Shown piece after piece: positions 16,925 through 24,711 of a DNA stretch of 64,000 bases. Numbering within the stretch: the first letter of the stretch is position 1; each line of letters opens with the position of its first letter. The stretch spans positions 170,349 to 234,348 of the forward strand of contig NZ_LXKN01000075.1 of assembly GCF_001692325.1 (NCBI RefSeq), in the 5' to 3' direction. A model generated the notes under the pieces. The model saw only the letters and a list, made by a program, of their open reading frames with translations, did no database searches and was not told where the DNA came from. Source of the stretch: Rhizobium sp. AC27/96 (GTDB taxonomy: Bacteria > Pseudomonadota > Alphaproteobacteria > Rhizobiales > Rhizobiaceae). Position numbers and translations under genes: made by a program.

Positions 16925-17707
16925 ATGAGCGATTTCCGCCGGAACTGTATCGAGCGCAGGCTGCTGATCGGCACATTTGCCGCCATCCCGCATCCGGTCG
17001 TCATCGAGGTGACCGCCGCTTCCGGCGTTGATTTCCTCTGCATCGACTGGGAGCACTCGCAGATCAGCCGCGAGCGCATCGAGGATCTGATCCGCGCCGC
17101 CGACGTCCATCGCGTTCCCGCCATGGTTCGCGTGCCCGGCCATGCGGCCGAGGATATCGCAGCCGTGCTGGATGCCGGCGCTGCCGGCGTTCTGGTGCCG
17201 CGGGTTTCGACAGCGGAACAGGCAAGAGCGGCCGTCAAGGCAACCCGTTATCCGCCACTCGGCGCACGCGGCGTCGGTCCCGGCCGGGCTGCGGCCTATG
17301 GCTATCGCATTCCGGATTATCTCGCCAAGGCCAACTCCGAACTGGTGCTTGCCATCCAGGTCGAGACCGCCGAAGGGCTGGCGAATATTGCTGATATCGC
17401 CTCAGTCGAAGGCATCGATCTCATCTTCATCGGTCCCGGCGATCTCTCGGTCTCGATCGACGCAATGGGGCCGGCGGGCAAGGAGAAGCTCGACGCCGCC
17501 ATCCAGACCATCGCGAAAACGGCGCTATCGGCCGGTCGCGCGGTCGGTATCTTCCGCCCGTCGCCGGATGACGTCGGCGCATGGTCGGCGGCCGGAATAA
17601 GCTTCTTTCTTGTGGCCAGCGACACGATGTTTCTCGGCGCCAGCCTGGCTGCCGGCGTCACGGAGGCAAAGTCGCAAAACGCCATTTCGAGATCGAAGAA
17701 AAAATGA
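16925..17707 (+). CDS. HpcH/HpaI-family aldolase
   Basis: The 260-residue class II (divalent-metal) aldolase cleaves 4-hydroxy-2-oxoacids to pyruvate plus an aldehyde or ketone. Family residues are present: the catalytic base in DWEHS (His44), the pyruvate-binding Arg69 (MVRVP), the GARGVGPGRAAAYG loop (113-126) and metal ligands Glu147 (QVETAEG) and Asp173 (GPGDLS). ATG at 16925 is preceded by GAGGAAG. It sits between two PLP enzymes in an apparent oxindole/isatin catabolic island. I infer a retro-aldol step that releases pyruvate and a cyclic ketone such as isatin; typical HpaI substrates remain possible. Confidence 0.88.
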   Translation: MSDFRRNCIERRLLIGTFAAIPHPVVIEVTAASGVDFLCIDWEHSQISRERIEDLIRAADVHRVPAMVRVPGHAAEDIAAVLDAGAAGVLVPRVSTAEQARAAVKATRYPPLGARGVGPGRAAAYGYRIPDYLAKANSELVLAIQVETAEGLANIADIASVEGIDLIFIGPGDLSVSIDAMGPAGKEKLDAAIQTIAKTALSAGRAVGIFRPSPDDVGAWSAAGISFFLVASDTMFLGASLAAGVTEAKSQNAISRSKKK

Positions 17708-17768
17708 ATGATCCCAGCCGCTTAAGACATGCGATCGTCACGGTTGAATCAAATGAAACGGCAGACTT

Positions 17769-17780
17769 TTTAAGCTTAAA
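17769..17780. promoter_or_regulatory. Island motif 1, perfect palindrome TTTAAGCTTAAA
   Basis: This perfect 12-base palindrome lies 117-128 bases upstream of the aminotransferase TTG start. It is the best copy of a motif also found before four other transcription units of the island. Confidence 0.6.
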
Positions 17781-17896
17781 CTTTATCCTTGAAATGCAGC
17801 CGGTTTTGGATAACCATTCTAAAATTAAGGGCAAGTCGAGGGCTGGTTTCAGCAATCGCCTCGTCTCTTCAGCACCGGGTTCCAAGGGGAAATTCC

Positions 17897-19105
17897 TTGT
17901 CTCTTCTGCCGCAGCATAACCTGCCGAACGCGATATCAGGCCGCGACGCTCTCGAAGGCATTCGCGCCCAGATTCGTGACATGCGCACCGACAACATAGC
18001 CGTGCTCGCCAAGCGCGCCCGCGAACTCGGCGGCGTCATCCCGCTCTGGTTCGGCGAGGGCGACGTGGTGACGCCGGCCTTTATCCGCGACGCCGCAAAG
18101 AAGGCGCTCGACGATGGCGCGACCTTCTATGTTCCGAACATGCGCGGCCTCGCCACGCTGAACGAAGCGCTGTCGGACTATCAGACCCACTGGCACGGTC
18201 GCCCCATCCCCATCGAGCGCACCACGGTCGCCCCTGGCGGCATGCAGGCGCTCTACATGGCGCTCGAGCTGCTCGTCGATGTCGGCACGAATGTGGTCTA
18301 CGTGGCGCCGCAGTGGCCGAACATCCACAACGCCATCCATCTGATCGGCGGCGAGCCCCGCGCCGTATCGCTCGATTTCGACACCGACTGGCGCCTCGAT
18401 CTCGACAAGCTCTTTGCCCGCTGTGATGCCCGCACCCGCGCTATCTTCCTGTCGACGCCGTGCAATCCCACCGGCTGGACAGCCTCACGCGAGGAGATGC
18501 AGGCGCTGCTCGATTTCAGCCGCCGCACCGGCATCTGGATCATCTCCGACGAAGTCTATGCCCGCCTCTATTTCGACGGCGAGATCGCACCCTCCATCCT
18601 GCAAGTGGCGGAAGACGGCGATCGCGTGATCGCGATCAACAGCTTCTCCAAGGCATGGGCGATGACCGGCTGGCGCGTTGGCTGGCTCACGCACCCATCG
18701 GCGATTGCCGATCAGCTCGGCGCGATGACGCAATATGTCAACAGCGGCACATCGGCCATGGTCCAGGCGGGCGCCGCTGCGGCATTGCGCGAGGGCGAAC
18801 CGCTGGTCGCCGAGATCCGCGGCCGGATCAAGGCCGGCCTCGACCTCGCCTATGAAAAGCTGCCGCAGATACCGGGCATCATCCTGCCCGAAAAGCCTCG
18901 CGGCGGCATGTATGCCTTCTTCGCGCTGCAGGGAGAAGCCGACGCGACCGCGCTGTGCGAACGCATTCTGGAGACGGCCCGCGTCGGCCTGGCGCCCGGA
19001 TATCACTTCGGCGAATCGTCCCGCGCCTTCCTGCGCATGTGCACCTTCCGCGAAACCGAACAGATGCGCATAGCCCTCGACCGCATGGTCGATGCGATGA
19101 CATGA
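17897..19105 (+). CDS. Class I/II aminotransferase (PLP-dependent)
   Basis: The 402-residue aspartate-aminotransferase-fold enzyme has NPTG (190-193), SDEVY (217-221) and the PLP lysine at 252 (NSFSKAWAMTGWR, with the phosphate-binding Arg260). It probably transaminates an amino acid to its 2-oxoacid. No suitable ATG exists near the N-terminus; TTG at 17897 is preceded by AAGGGGA at 6 bases and gives the family length. It is followed by amino-acid ABC transporter genes, suggesting the imported substrate is an amino acid. With the aldolase upstream, a transaminate-then-cleave sequence is plausible. Specificity (aromatic or branched) cannot be read directly. Confidence 0.85.
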   Translation: MSLLPQHNLPNAISGRDALEGIRAQIRDMRTDNIAVLAKRARELGGVIPLWFGEGDVVTPAFIRDAAKKALDDGATFYVPNMRGLATLNEALSDYQTHWHGRPIPIERTTVAPGGMQALYMALELLVDVGTNVVYVAPQWPNIHNAIHLIGGEPRAVSLDFDTDWRLDLDKLFARCDARTRAIFLSTPCNPTGWTASREEMQALLDFSRRTGIWIISDEVYARLYFDGEIAPSILQVAEDGDRVIAINSFSKAWAMTGWRVGWLTHPSAIADQLGAMTQYVNSGTSAMVQAGAAAALREGEPLVAEIRGRIKAGLDLAYEKLPQIPGIILPEKPRGGMYAFFALQGEADATALCERILETARVGLAPGYHFGESSRAFLRMCTFRETEQMRIALDRMVDAMT

Positions 19106-19186
19106 GACGGCTGCCCACCGGGCGGACGGGAATACCCGCGGGTAAGAGGAAAAGCCCGCAGCCATAACCAGAGGGAGACTAAGAAA

Positions 19187-19984
19187 ATGCCTGTAACTCG
19201 TCGCAGTCTATTGGTCCTAATGACCGCCGTCGGCCTTGCCGGCGGAAGCCACTTCGCCTATGCCGCCGATGTACTGAATGTCGGCTCCTACCCGAACAAC
19301 CCGCCCTTCGAATACAAGACCGCGAGCGGCGGCTTCGAAGGCTTCGAGGTTGATGTGGTCAATGAAGCCGCAAAGCGCGCCGGCATGACCACCAACATCG
19401 CCGACTACGGCTTCCAGGCTCTGTTCGCGGCAACGGCCTCCAAGCGTATCGACGTGGCGATCTCGTCCATCACCATCACGCCGGAACGCCTGAAGTCGCA
19501 GTCCTTCACCCAGCCCTATTACGATTCCGACATGGGTGTCGCGACCAAGGAGGCCAGCTCGATCAAGTCGCTTGCTGATCTCAAGGGTTCGGTCGTCGGC
19601 GTACTCTCGGGCTCGACGGGCGAAAAATGGGTCAATGACAACAAGGCCGCGCAGGGCTTTGCCGACGTCAAGGGCTACAACTCGCAGCAGGACATGTTCC
19701 TCGATCTCGGCGCCGGCCGCATCGATGCCGTCGTCAGCGACATCCCCGGCATGCAGTATCTCTTCGTGAAGACCAAGGGCTTCGCCATCAAGGATCGCAT
19801 CAAGACCGGCGAACAGTACGGCCTGATGATGACCAAGGATTCGCCGCTCGTCGCCAAGATCAACGACGCCATCACCGCGATGAAGAAGGACGGCTCGCTC
19901 GAAAAGATCCACGAGAAATGGTTCGGCGGCAAGGCACCGGCCGGCTCCTCCACGGTCACCGAATTGCCTATCCCCAAGGCGTGA
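19187..19984 (+). CDS. Amino-acid ABC transporter substrate-binding protein (family 3)
   Basis: The 265-residue periplasmic binding protein begins with an RRS-containing signal peptide (residues 1-27, cleavage near SHFAYA/AD). The mature part has the family-3 pattern NPPFEYK and FEGFEVDVV, then the second lobe ending in EKIHEKWFG. Such proteins bind polar or aromatic amino acids or ectoine-like compounds. A strong GAGGGAG site lies 10 bases before the ATG. It follows the aminotransferase on the same strand (81-base gap) and precedes the permease gene, with a stable hairpin between them. Ligand identity is unknown. Confidence 0.92.
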   Translation: MPVTRRSLLVLMTAVGLAGGSHFAYAADVLNVGSYPNNPPFEYKTASGGFEGFEVDVVNEAAKRAGMTTNIADYGFQALFAATASKRIDVAISSITITPERLKSQSFTQPYYDSDMGVATKEASSIKSLADLKGSVVGVLSGSTGEKWVNDNKAAQGFADVKGYNSQQDMFLDLGAGRIDAVVSDIPGMQYLFVKTKGFAIKDRIKTGEQYGLMMTKDSPLVAKINDAITAMKKDGSLEKIHEKWFGGKAPAGSSTVTELPIPKA

Positions 19985-20009
19985 TCAAAAGATCATCCTT
20001 GAAATAAGC

Positions 20010-20036
20010 TTACGCCGGCCATCTCGGCCGGCGTAA
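20010..20036 (+). promoter_or_regulatory. Stem-loop between binding-protein and permease genes
   Basis: TTACGCCGGCC/GGCCGGCGTAA forms a perfect 11-bp stem with a 5-base loop and no T-run. Its position after a binding-protein gene suits a 3' mRNA stabiliser or partial terminator that keeps permease expression low. Confidence 0.65.
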
Positions 20037-20078
20037 CTATAGGGAAATTCCATCTTCGTCCTGCTCACGGGAGTGCCT

Positions 20079-20753
20079 ATGTCTTTCGTCGATACCTTCC
20101 TCAACTCCGACGTCATGATTTCGGCTTTCCCGCAGCTGCTGCGCGGGCTCTGGATGACCATCGCGCTCGGCTTGGTCAGCATCCTCATCGGCGTCACTGC
20201 CGGCCTCATCGTCAGCCTCATCCGCCTCTACGCCCCCAAGCCGCTGCAGTTGCTGATGATTGCCTATATCGACATCATGCGCGCCATGCCGGTGCTGGTC
20301 GTGCTGATCCTGATCTATTACGCACTACCCTTCGTCGGCATCAGCTTTTCGGCCTGGTGGTCGGCGATCCTCGGCTTTTCCATCGTGTTGGCTGCCTACT
20401 CGGCCGAGGTCTTCCGTTCCGGCATCGAAAGCGTGCCGCGCGGCCAGTTCGAGGCTGCCGCAGCTCTCGGCATCCCCTTTCTGATCACACTCTACAAGGT
20501 GGTGCTGCCGCAGGCAGTCCGCATCGTCATCCCACCGACAACAAGCAACTGTGTCTCCATGTTCAAGGACACGTCGCTCGCCTCGACCGTGGCATTGCCG
20601 GAACTGCTGAAAGAAGGGCAAAATGCTCAGGGTTTCTACGCCAACCCCTCACCGCTGATCATGGCCGCGCTGATCTACATCATCCTGCTCTGGCCGATGG
20701 TCCGTCTCGTCAGCGTGCTCGAGAAGAAATTCAAGAACGAGCGGGCGCGCTAG
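20079..20753 (+). CDS. Amino-acid ABC transporter permease (HisM/GlnP type)
   Basis: The 224-residue inner-membrane permease has about five helices and the EAA loop that contacts the ATPase (EAAAALGIPFLITLYKVVLPQA). ATG at 20079 follows GGGAG. Only one permease gene is present, and no ATP-binding protein gene adjoins it. The system must form a homodimeric permease and borrow an ATPase from elsewhere, or its ATPase has been lost. It works with the binding protein just upstream. Confidence 0.9.
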   Translation: MSFVDTFLNSDVMISAFPQLLRGLWMTIALGLVSILIGVTAGLIVSLIRLYAPKPLQLLMIAYIDIMRAMPVLVVLILIYYALPFVGISFSAWWSAILGFSIVLAAYSAEVFRSGIESVPRGQFEAAAALGIPFLITLYKVVLPQAVRIVIPPTTSNCVSMFKDTSLASTVALPELLKEGQNAQGFYANPSPLIMAALIYIILLWPMVRLVSVLEKKFKNERAR

Positions 20754-20923
20754 AGCAACTTCCGGGAAGGCAAGCGCTGTTCTTCTTCTACGGTAATCAC
20801 AGCCCTCAATGACATTTTGATAACGACGGCGGTACCGAAAATGTCTACAGGCCTTAGGCAGGCATTGTAGGGCGGCTTCGGACGGATTACTAAGAAGTTG
20901 ATGATTGAGCCATGGAGCTGGAT

Positions 20924-21274
20924 ATGGTTTCGCGCCTCACAAATCGTCTCGAAGGACATCCGAGACTTCAAGCGGAGAATTCTGAGCAAGACGCGGCACT
21001 TTTAGAGCTTGTTCGTTCGCTCGGAGTAGCTGGCTCCGTTTTTCATATCCTGAACGAGGTACTCGAACAGGGCGAAGACCTTTACACACTGCTGTGCGAC
21101 GACCAACTCGTTATCTCCTTCGAGGTGCCCCGTGGTCAAAGGTCATTGCAAGCTAAAGAGTTCGTCGAAGTTTCAGCCACGGAATACCGCCATAAGATGG
21201 GTCAAGGCAAAAACCGCATTCGGCTCGATGAGACGTTGAAAAATGCGCGGGCACTCCTGGCGGGCGGCGCGTAA
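20924..21274 (+). CDS. Hypothetical protein
   Basis: I do not recognise this 116-residue soluble, charged protein (starting MVSRLTNRLEG). It shows no signal peptide or membrane segment. A helical stretch is followed by what may be a beta-strand-rich section (DDQLVISFEVP) and a basic C-terminal part. An ATG at 20912 is an alternative start; the one at 20924 has GGAG upstream. Codon use looks less GC-rich than its neighbours. It ends almost abutting the convergent MarR gene. It may be a real lineage-specific gene or an older insertion. Confidence 0.45.
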   Translation: MVSRLTNRLEGHPRLQAENSEQDAALLELVRSLGVAGSVFHILNEVLEQGEDLYTLLCDDQLVISFEVPRGQRSLQAKEFVEVSATEYRHKMGQGKNRIRLDETLKNARALLAGGA

Positions 21275-21275
21275 A

Positions 21276-21791
21276 TCAATCGAAGTCGGCACCCGAAAGG
21301 TGATTGCTGACCGAAGACTTCACCGCGCCGATATCCTGCCAGAGTTCGCTGATGATAGCGGGATCGACATCAGCCATCATATCGCGCAGCCAGCCCTCAT
21401 GGGCAGCAGCCATGGCGCTGAACAGCGTCTCCCCTCTTGCGGTCAGCTTCGCGACGGTTACGCGCCGATCTCCGTCGGGTGTCGCGCGCAGCACCAGCCC
21501 GTCCGTTTCCAGCCGCTCGACCAGACCCGTGACGTTGCCATTGGTGACCATCGTCCGCTTGGAAAGCTCGCCCAAACGCAGACCATCGCGTTCGCGATAG
21601 AGCTGCGCCATCAGGTCGAATTGCGGCAGGGTCGCGCCGAATTCATTGCGCAGCCGCCGGCGGATTTCCTGCGAGATCAGCTTGGTGGTCGATAGCATGC
21701 GCAGCCAGAGCCGCAGCTCCTGCTTTTTGCCTTCCTGCGTACCCTGAACGATGATCTCCAGGTCGACGGTTGCACTTTCAGACTCTGTCAT
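21276..21791 (-). CDS. MarR-family transcriptional regulator 1
   Basis: The 171-residue winged-helix regulator has an N-terminal dimerisation helix, recognition helix region (LSKRTMVTNGNVTGLVERLE) and wing (DGDRRVTVAKLT). MarR proteins commonly repress aromatic-catabolism genes and release DNA on binding the aromatic acid or its CoA ester. It is transcribed in the same direction as the FAD oxidoreductase gene upstream (96-base gap). ACATTT-G-AAATGT at 21846-21858 lies 55 bases before its start as a possible autoregulatory site. It is a candidate regulator for the palindromes repeated through the island. Confidence 0.88.
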   Translation of the reverse strand: MTESESATVDLEIIVQGTQEGKKQELRLWLRMLSTTKLISQEIRRRLRNEFGATLPQFDLMAQLYRERDGLRLGELSKRTMVTNGNVTGLVERLETDGLVLRATPDGDRRVTVAKLTARGETLFSAMAAAHEGWLRDMMADVDPAIISELWQDIGAVKSSVSNHLSGADFD

Positions 21792-21845
21792 CACGTCAGC
21801 TCGATCCACCGCTTTGCATTGCTTACCTGAACGATCTAGGGAGCA

Positions 21846-21858
21846 ACATTTGAAATGT
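21846..21858. promoter_or_regulatory. Palindrome upstream of MarR regulator 1
   Basis: ACATTT-G-AAATGT is perfect around a single central base and lies in the gap between the FAD oxidoreductase stop and the MarR start. It suits MarR autoregulation. Confidence 0.45.
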
Positions 21859-21887
21859 CAAAGGTTTGCCCGTCAAGCCGAATGGCG

Positions 21888-23456
21888 TCACTTGGCCAGC
21901 ATCTTCCCCAGCATGAAACCGGAACCGGCTCCGGTGCCCGCACCGGGCCAGGTGGAAGCCCCGCACATGAACAACGATCCGACAGGCGTCCTGTAGCGCG
22001 AATAGCCAGCGACAGGGCGGAACAGGAAGTTCTGGTCGAGATGATGGCTGCCGGAAAGATTGTCGCCGCCGATCAGATTCGGGTTCTCGCGTTCGAGGTC
22101 GACGGGCGAAAACACCGATCTTGCCAATATCTTGCCACGCAATCCCGGCGTATAGCGTTCGGCAATATCGAGCACCCGCTCGGCATATGCATCCTTGATC
22201 TCGTCCCAGTTCTGGCCACTGATCTCGCCTGCCGCATCGCCGCGAAACTCCGCCGGCAGGACGCGCACCTGGATCCAGAGCACATGCTGTCCAGCAGGCG
22301 CGCGTGACGGGTCGATCGCCGTTGGTTGCCCGATCACCAGGGCAGGCTCGGCAGGTAGCAACCCGCCCATCGCCTCGGCATAGACGCGCGACATCATCTC
22401 GAGATCCGGCGCGATATGGACATAGGCGAAATTCTGCAGCGCCTTGCCCGCCGTCCAGTCCGGGAGTCCCGATAGCGCCAGATGGATCATCATCGTGCCG
22501 GGGCCAGCCCGGAAACGCTTGACCTTGCTGTCGAACTCCTCACGCGCCGGGTCTTGGTCGAGAAGCTTGCCGAACAGGATCTGCGGATGAACATTGGCGA
22601 TGACGGCGCGCCTGGCTTCATAGCGGCGCCCATCGGCGAGGATGACGCCGGTCGCTTTGCCGCCGGACGTGGCGATCTTGTCGACGCACGTGCCGAGCAT
22701 CAACTCGCCGCCCTTGCTTTTCAGCACGGCCGCCATCGCCTTGACGATCGTATCGGCTCCGCCCTTGCCGATCACCATGCCGAAGGCCTGATTGGCCATG
22801 GATTCGAGATAGGGAAACAGCGCACCGCCGGCGACATCGGGCGCGAAATCGAGATGCAGCCCCCAGGCGGCCATCATCGTCTTGAGCTTGGCATTCTGAA
22901 AACGTGCATCGAGAAAATCGCGCGGCGAGGCAAACAGCATGCGCGCCGTGTCGTAGAGCCACCCCGTGCCCTTCGCGCGCCAAGCCTTCCAGATGACCTT
23001 GGCAGCCGCCATCGATGGTATCGGAGAACCAAGCAGGCCGAAGATATGAGGCGCATCCGCGCCGAATTCCGAAAGCATATGCCGCCAGGCGGCGGCATCC
23101 TGTGGCGACATGTCGGCAATGGCGCCAGTGGTTTTTTCCAGATCGGTGCTGACGCCGAGATAGGTGCCATCACGAAAGACGCTGGCAAAGCAATCCGCCG
23201 CCGGCACGAAACCGAGACCTTCGGCCGAAAGCTCGTTCTTGTACTGGGCAAAAAACGCCGAACCGGCGAACATGGAGAGGTTCATCGCACAGAGATCGTG
23301 GCGGAAGCCCGGCAACGTCACCTCGCGGGTTTTGACCGCCCCGCCCGGCTCGGCACTGCCTTCGATGACGGCAACTTTCCAGCCCTTCGCCGCAAGATGC
23401 ACCGCCGCTGCAAGGCCATTATGGCCCGCCCCCACTATGATCGCATCATAGCTCAT
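21888..23456 (-). CDS. FAD-dependent oxidoreductase 1, phytoene-desaturase/PYROXD2-like
   Basis: The 522-residue flavoprotein has an N-terminal dinucleotide-binding motif GAGHNG (residues 9-14) followed by the GG-containing second motif (EPGGAVKTRE) and a C-terminal FAD-closing segment (MCGASTWPGAGTGAGSG). The family dehydrogenates C-C bonds of varied hydrophobic or carboxylate substrates; most members are uncharacterised. It is related to the oxidoreductase at 24712: both share layout, length and motifs such as RAPxG and the LIGGDxxxG/LVGGDPYGG region. It is divergent from the isatin hydrolase operon and followed by a MarR gene. Its step is unknown; dehydrogenation or oxidation of an oxindole intermediate is possible. 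Confidence 0.83.
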   Translation of the reverse strand: MSYDAIIVGAGHNGLAAAVHLAAKGWKVAVIEGSAEPGGAVKTREVTLPGFRHDLCAMNLSMFAGSAFFAQYKNELSAEGLGFVPAADCFASVFRDGTYLGVSTDLEKTTGAIADMSPQDAAAWRHMLSEFGADAPHIFGLLGSPIPSMAAAKVIWKAWRAKGTGWLYDTARMLFASPRDFLDARFQNAKLKTMMAAWGLHLDFAPDVAGGALFPYLESMANQAFGMVIGKGGADTIVKAMAAVLKSKGGELMLGTCVDKIATSGGKATGVILADGRRYEARRAVIANVHPQILFGKLLDQDPAREEFDSKVKRFRAGPGTMMIHLALSGLPDWTAGKALQNFAYVHIAPDLEMMSRVYAEAMGGLLPAEPALVIGQPTAIDPSRAPAGQHVLWIQVRVLPAEFRGDAAGEISGQNWDEIKDAYAERVLDIAERYTPGLRGKILARSVFSPVDLERENPNLIGGDNLSGSHHLDQNFLFRPVAGYSRYRTPVGSLFMCGASTWPGAGTGAGSGFMLGKMLAK

Positions 23457-23509
23457 CGACTGCCCCTCTTTCCCTGATGACTATTATTGTACATGCATAC
23501 ATCCTGAGC

Positions 23510-23521
23510 TTTAAGCTTCAA
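23510..23521. promoter_or_regulatory. Island motif 1 copy (TTTAAGCTTCAA)
   Basis: It matches the TTTAAGCTTAAA palindrome at 11 of 12 positions and lies 54 bases upstream of the minus-strand FAD oxidoreductase 1 start. Confidence 0.5.
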
Positions 23522-23680
23522 GTACCTATCACCATGAATTCGAGGGAACGAGGCCGATCAAAAGCGGACTCGTCCCGACTTTTCCTATCGATTACCGTGC
23601 GATTTCAATACTTTATCGGTAGGTCCCACGCCGTCGATTCCAGGTCAAATATGGGCTTTGGAACCACGCCGGAATGCTTG

Positions 23681-23695
23681 CAATATCATATATTG
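23681..23695. promoter_or_regulatory. Island motif 2 copy (CAATAT-CAT-ATATTG)
   Basis: This perfect inverted repeat with a CAT spacer lies 157 bases upstream of the isatin hydrolase start. The only other copy found (31281-31295) precedes the 2-oxoacid oxidoreductase operon and shares the TTGCAA-WATCATATWTTG context. Confidence 0.55.
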
Positions 23696-23851
23696 TGACA
23701 TAGGCTCCCTTCATTCCGCCGCCGCGCGGACCAGGTGCCAGGAGGAAAGGCACCCCGCGCATGGCGGCGATGGCTTCATGCTCGATCCCGATAGAAGATC
23801 CGCAACGCGGCTCTTGGCACGGGGTCATGCAACAACAAGGGGAACGCTAAA

Positions 23852-24634
23852 ATGACCGCCAACACACTCACCAGCCTGGCCTCGGCCCTGATTTCGGGCT
23901 CCGTCAAGGTCGTCGATCTCACAGCGCCGCTCGGCCCGGATACACCGGTACTCTACCTGCCGCCACAGTTCGGCAAGAACACGCCGAACGTAAAGGTCCA
24001 TACGATTTCGGAATATAATCAGGATGGCCCCTTCTGGGCCTGGAACTGGCTGGAACTCGGCGAACATACCGGCACGCATTTCGATGCGCCCTGCCACTGG
24101 ATCACCGGCAAGGATCACCCGAACAACACGACGGATACTATTCCGCCGCAGAACTTCGTGGCACCGGTCAATGTCATCGACCGCTCCAAGGAAGCTGCCG
24201 CTAATCCCGACTATCTGCTGACCGTCGAGAGCATCAAGGAATGGGAAGCCCAGAACGGCGCGATCGAGGCTGGCAGCTGGGTATTGCTGCGCACCGACTG
24301 GTACAAGCGCAACGGCTCGACCGAGACCTTCCTGAATGCCGACGAAAACGGTCCACATTCTCCCGGCCCGACCGCCGAAGCGATCGAATATCTGTTGACC
24401 AAGGGCATTATCGGCTGGGGTCAGGAAACGATCGGTACCGATGCCGGTTCCGCCGGCGGCATGAACCCGCCCTTCCCGGCACATAATCTCATGCACAAGG
24501 CCAATCGCTATGGTCTCGCCAGCCTCTCCAACCTCGATCAGCTTCCCGCCAAGGGCGCCGTGCTGATCGCGGCTCCGCTGAAGTTCGTCAAGGGCACGGG
24601 CTCGCCGGTTCGTGCGCTGGCATTGATTGCGTGA
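23852..24634 (+). CDS. Isatin hydrolase (metal-dependent cyclase family)
   Basis: The 260-residue protein hydrolyses the lactam of isatin (indole-2,3-dione) to isatinate. It carries the cyclase metal-site signature GEHTGTHFDAPCHW, with His72, His76 and Asp78 as predicted Mn ligands and His82 as catalytic partner. The aromatic stretch before it (GPFWAWNW, residues 59-66) and the later HSPGPT and GTDAGSAGGM segments agree with the characterised isatin hydrolases rather than with kynurenine formamidase, which is shorter and differs here. ATG at 23852 has AAGGGGAA 7 bases upstream. It heads an apparent operon with FAD oxidoreductase 2 and MarR 2. It is the key clue that isatin or a substituted isatin is an intermediate. 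Confidence 0.85.
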   Translation: MTANTLTSLASALISGSVKVVDLTAPLGPDTPVLYLPPQFGKNTPNVKVHTISEYNQDGPFWAWNWLELGEHTGTHFDAPCHWITGKDHPNNTTDTIPPQNFVAPVNVIDRSKEAAANPDYLLTVESIKEWEAQNGAIEAGSWVLLRTDWYKRNGSTETFLNADENGPHSPGPTAEAIEYLLTKGIIGWGQETIGTDAGSAGGMNPPFPAHNLMHKANRYGLASLSNLDQLPAKGAVLIAAPLKFVKGTGSPVRALALIA

Positions 24635-24711
24635 TAGGCTGGAAAGGTTGGAGTCCGGGGGCGAGTTAGGCTCCGCCTTTCCACTCATTCTGCCGGCGAG
24701 GGGCGATGGCA

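Larger units (their letters stand above)
23457..23851. other. Divergent promoter region: FAD oxidoreductase 1 / isatin hydrolase operon
   Basis: No gene is seen in this 395-base gap. It holds one copy of each island motif (23510-23521 and 23681-23695) and an imperfect palindrome TGTACATGCATACA near 23488-23501. Confidence 0.7.
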
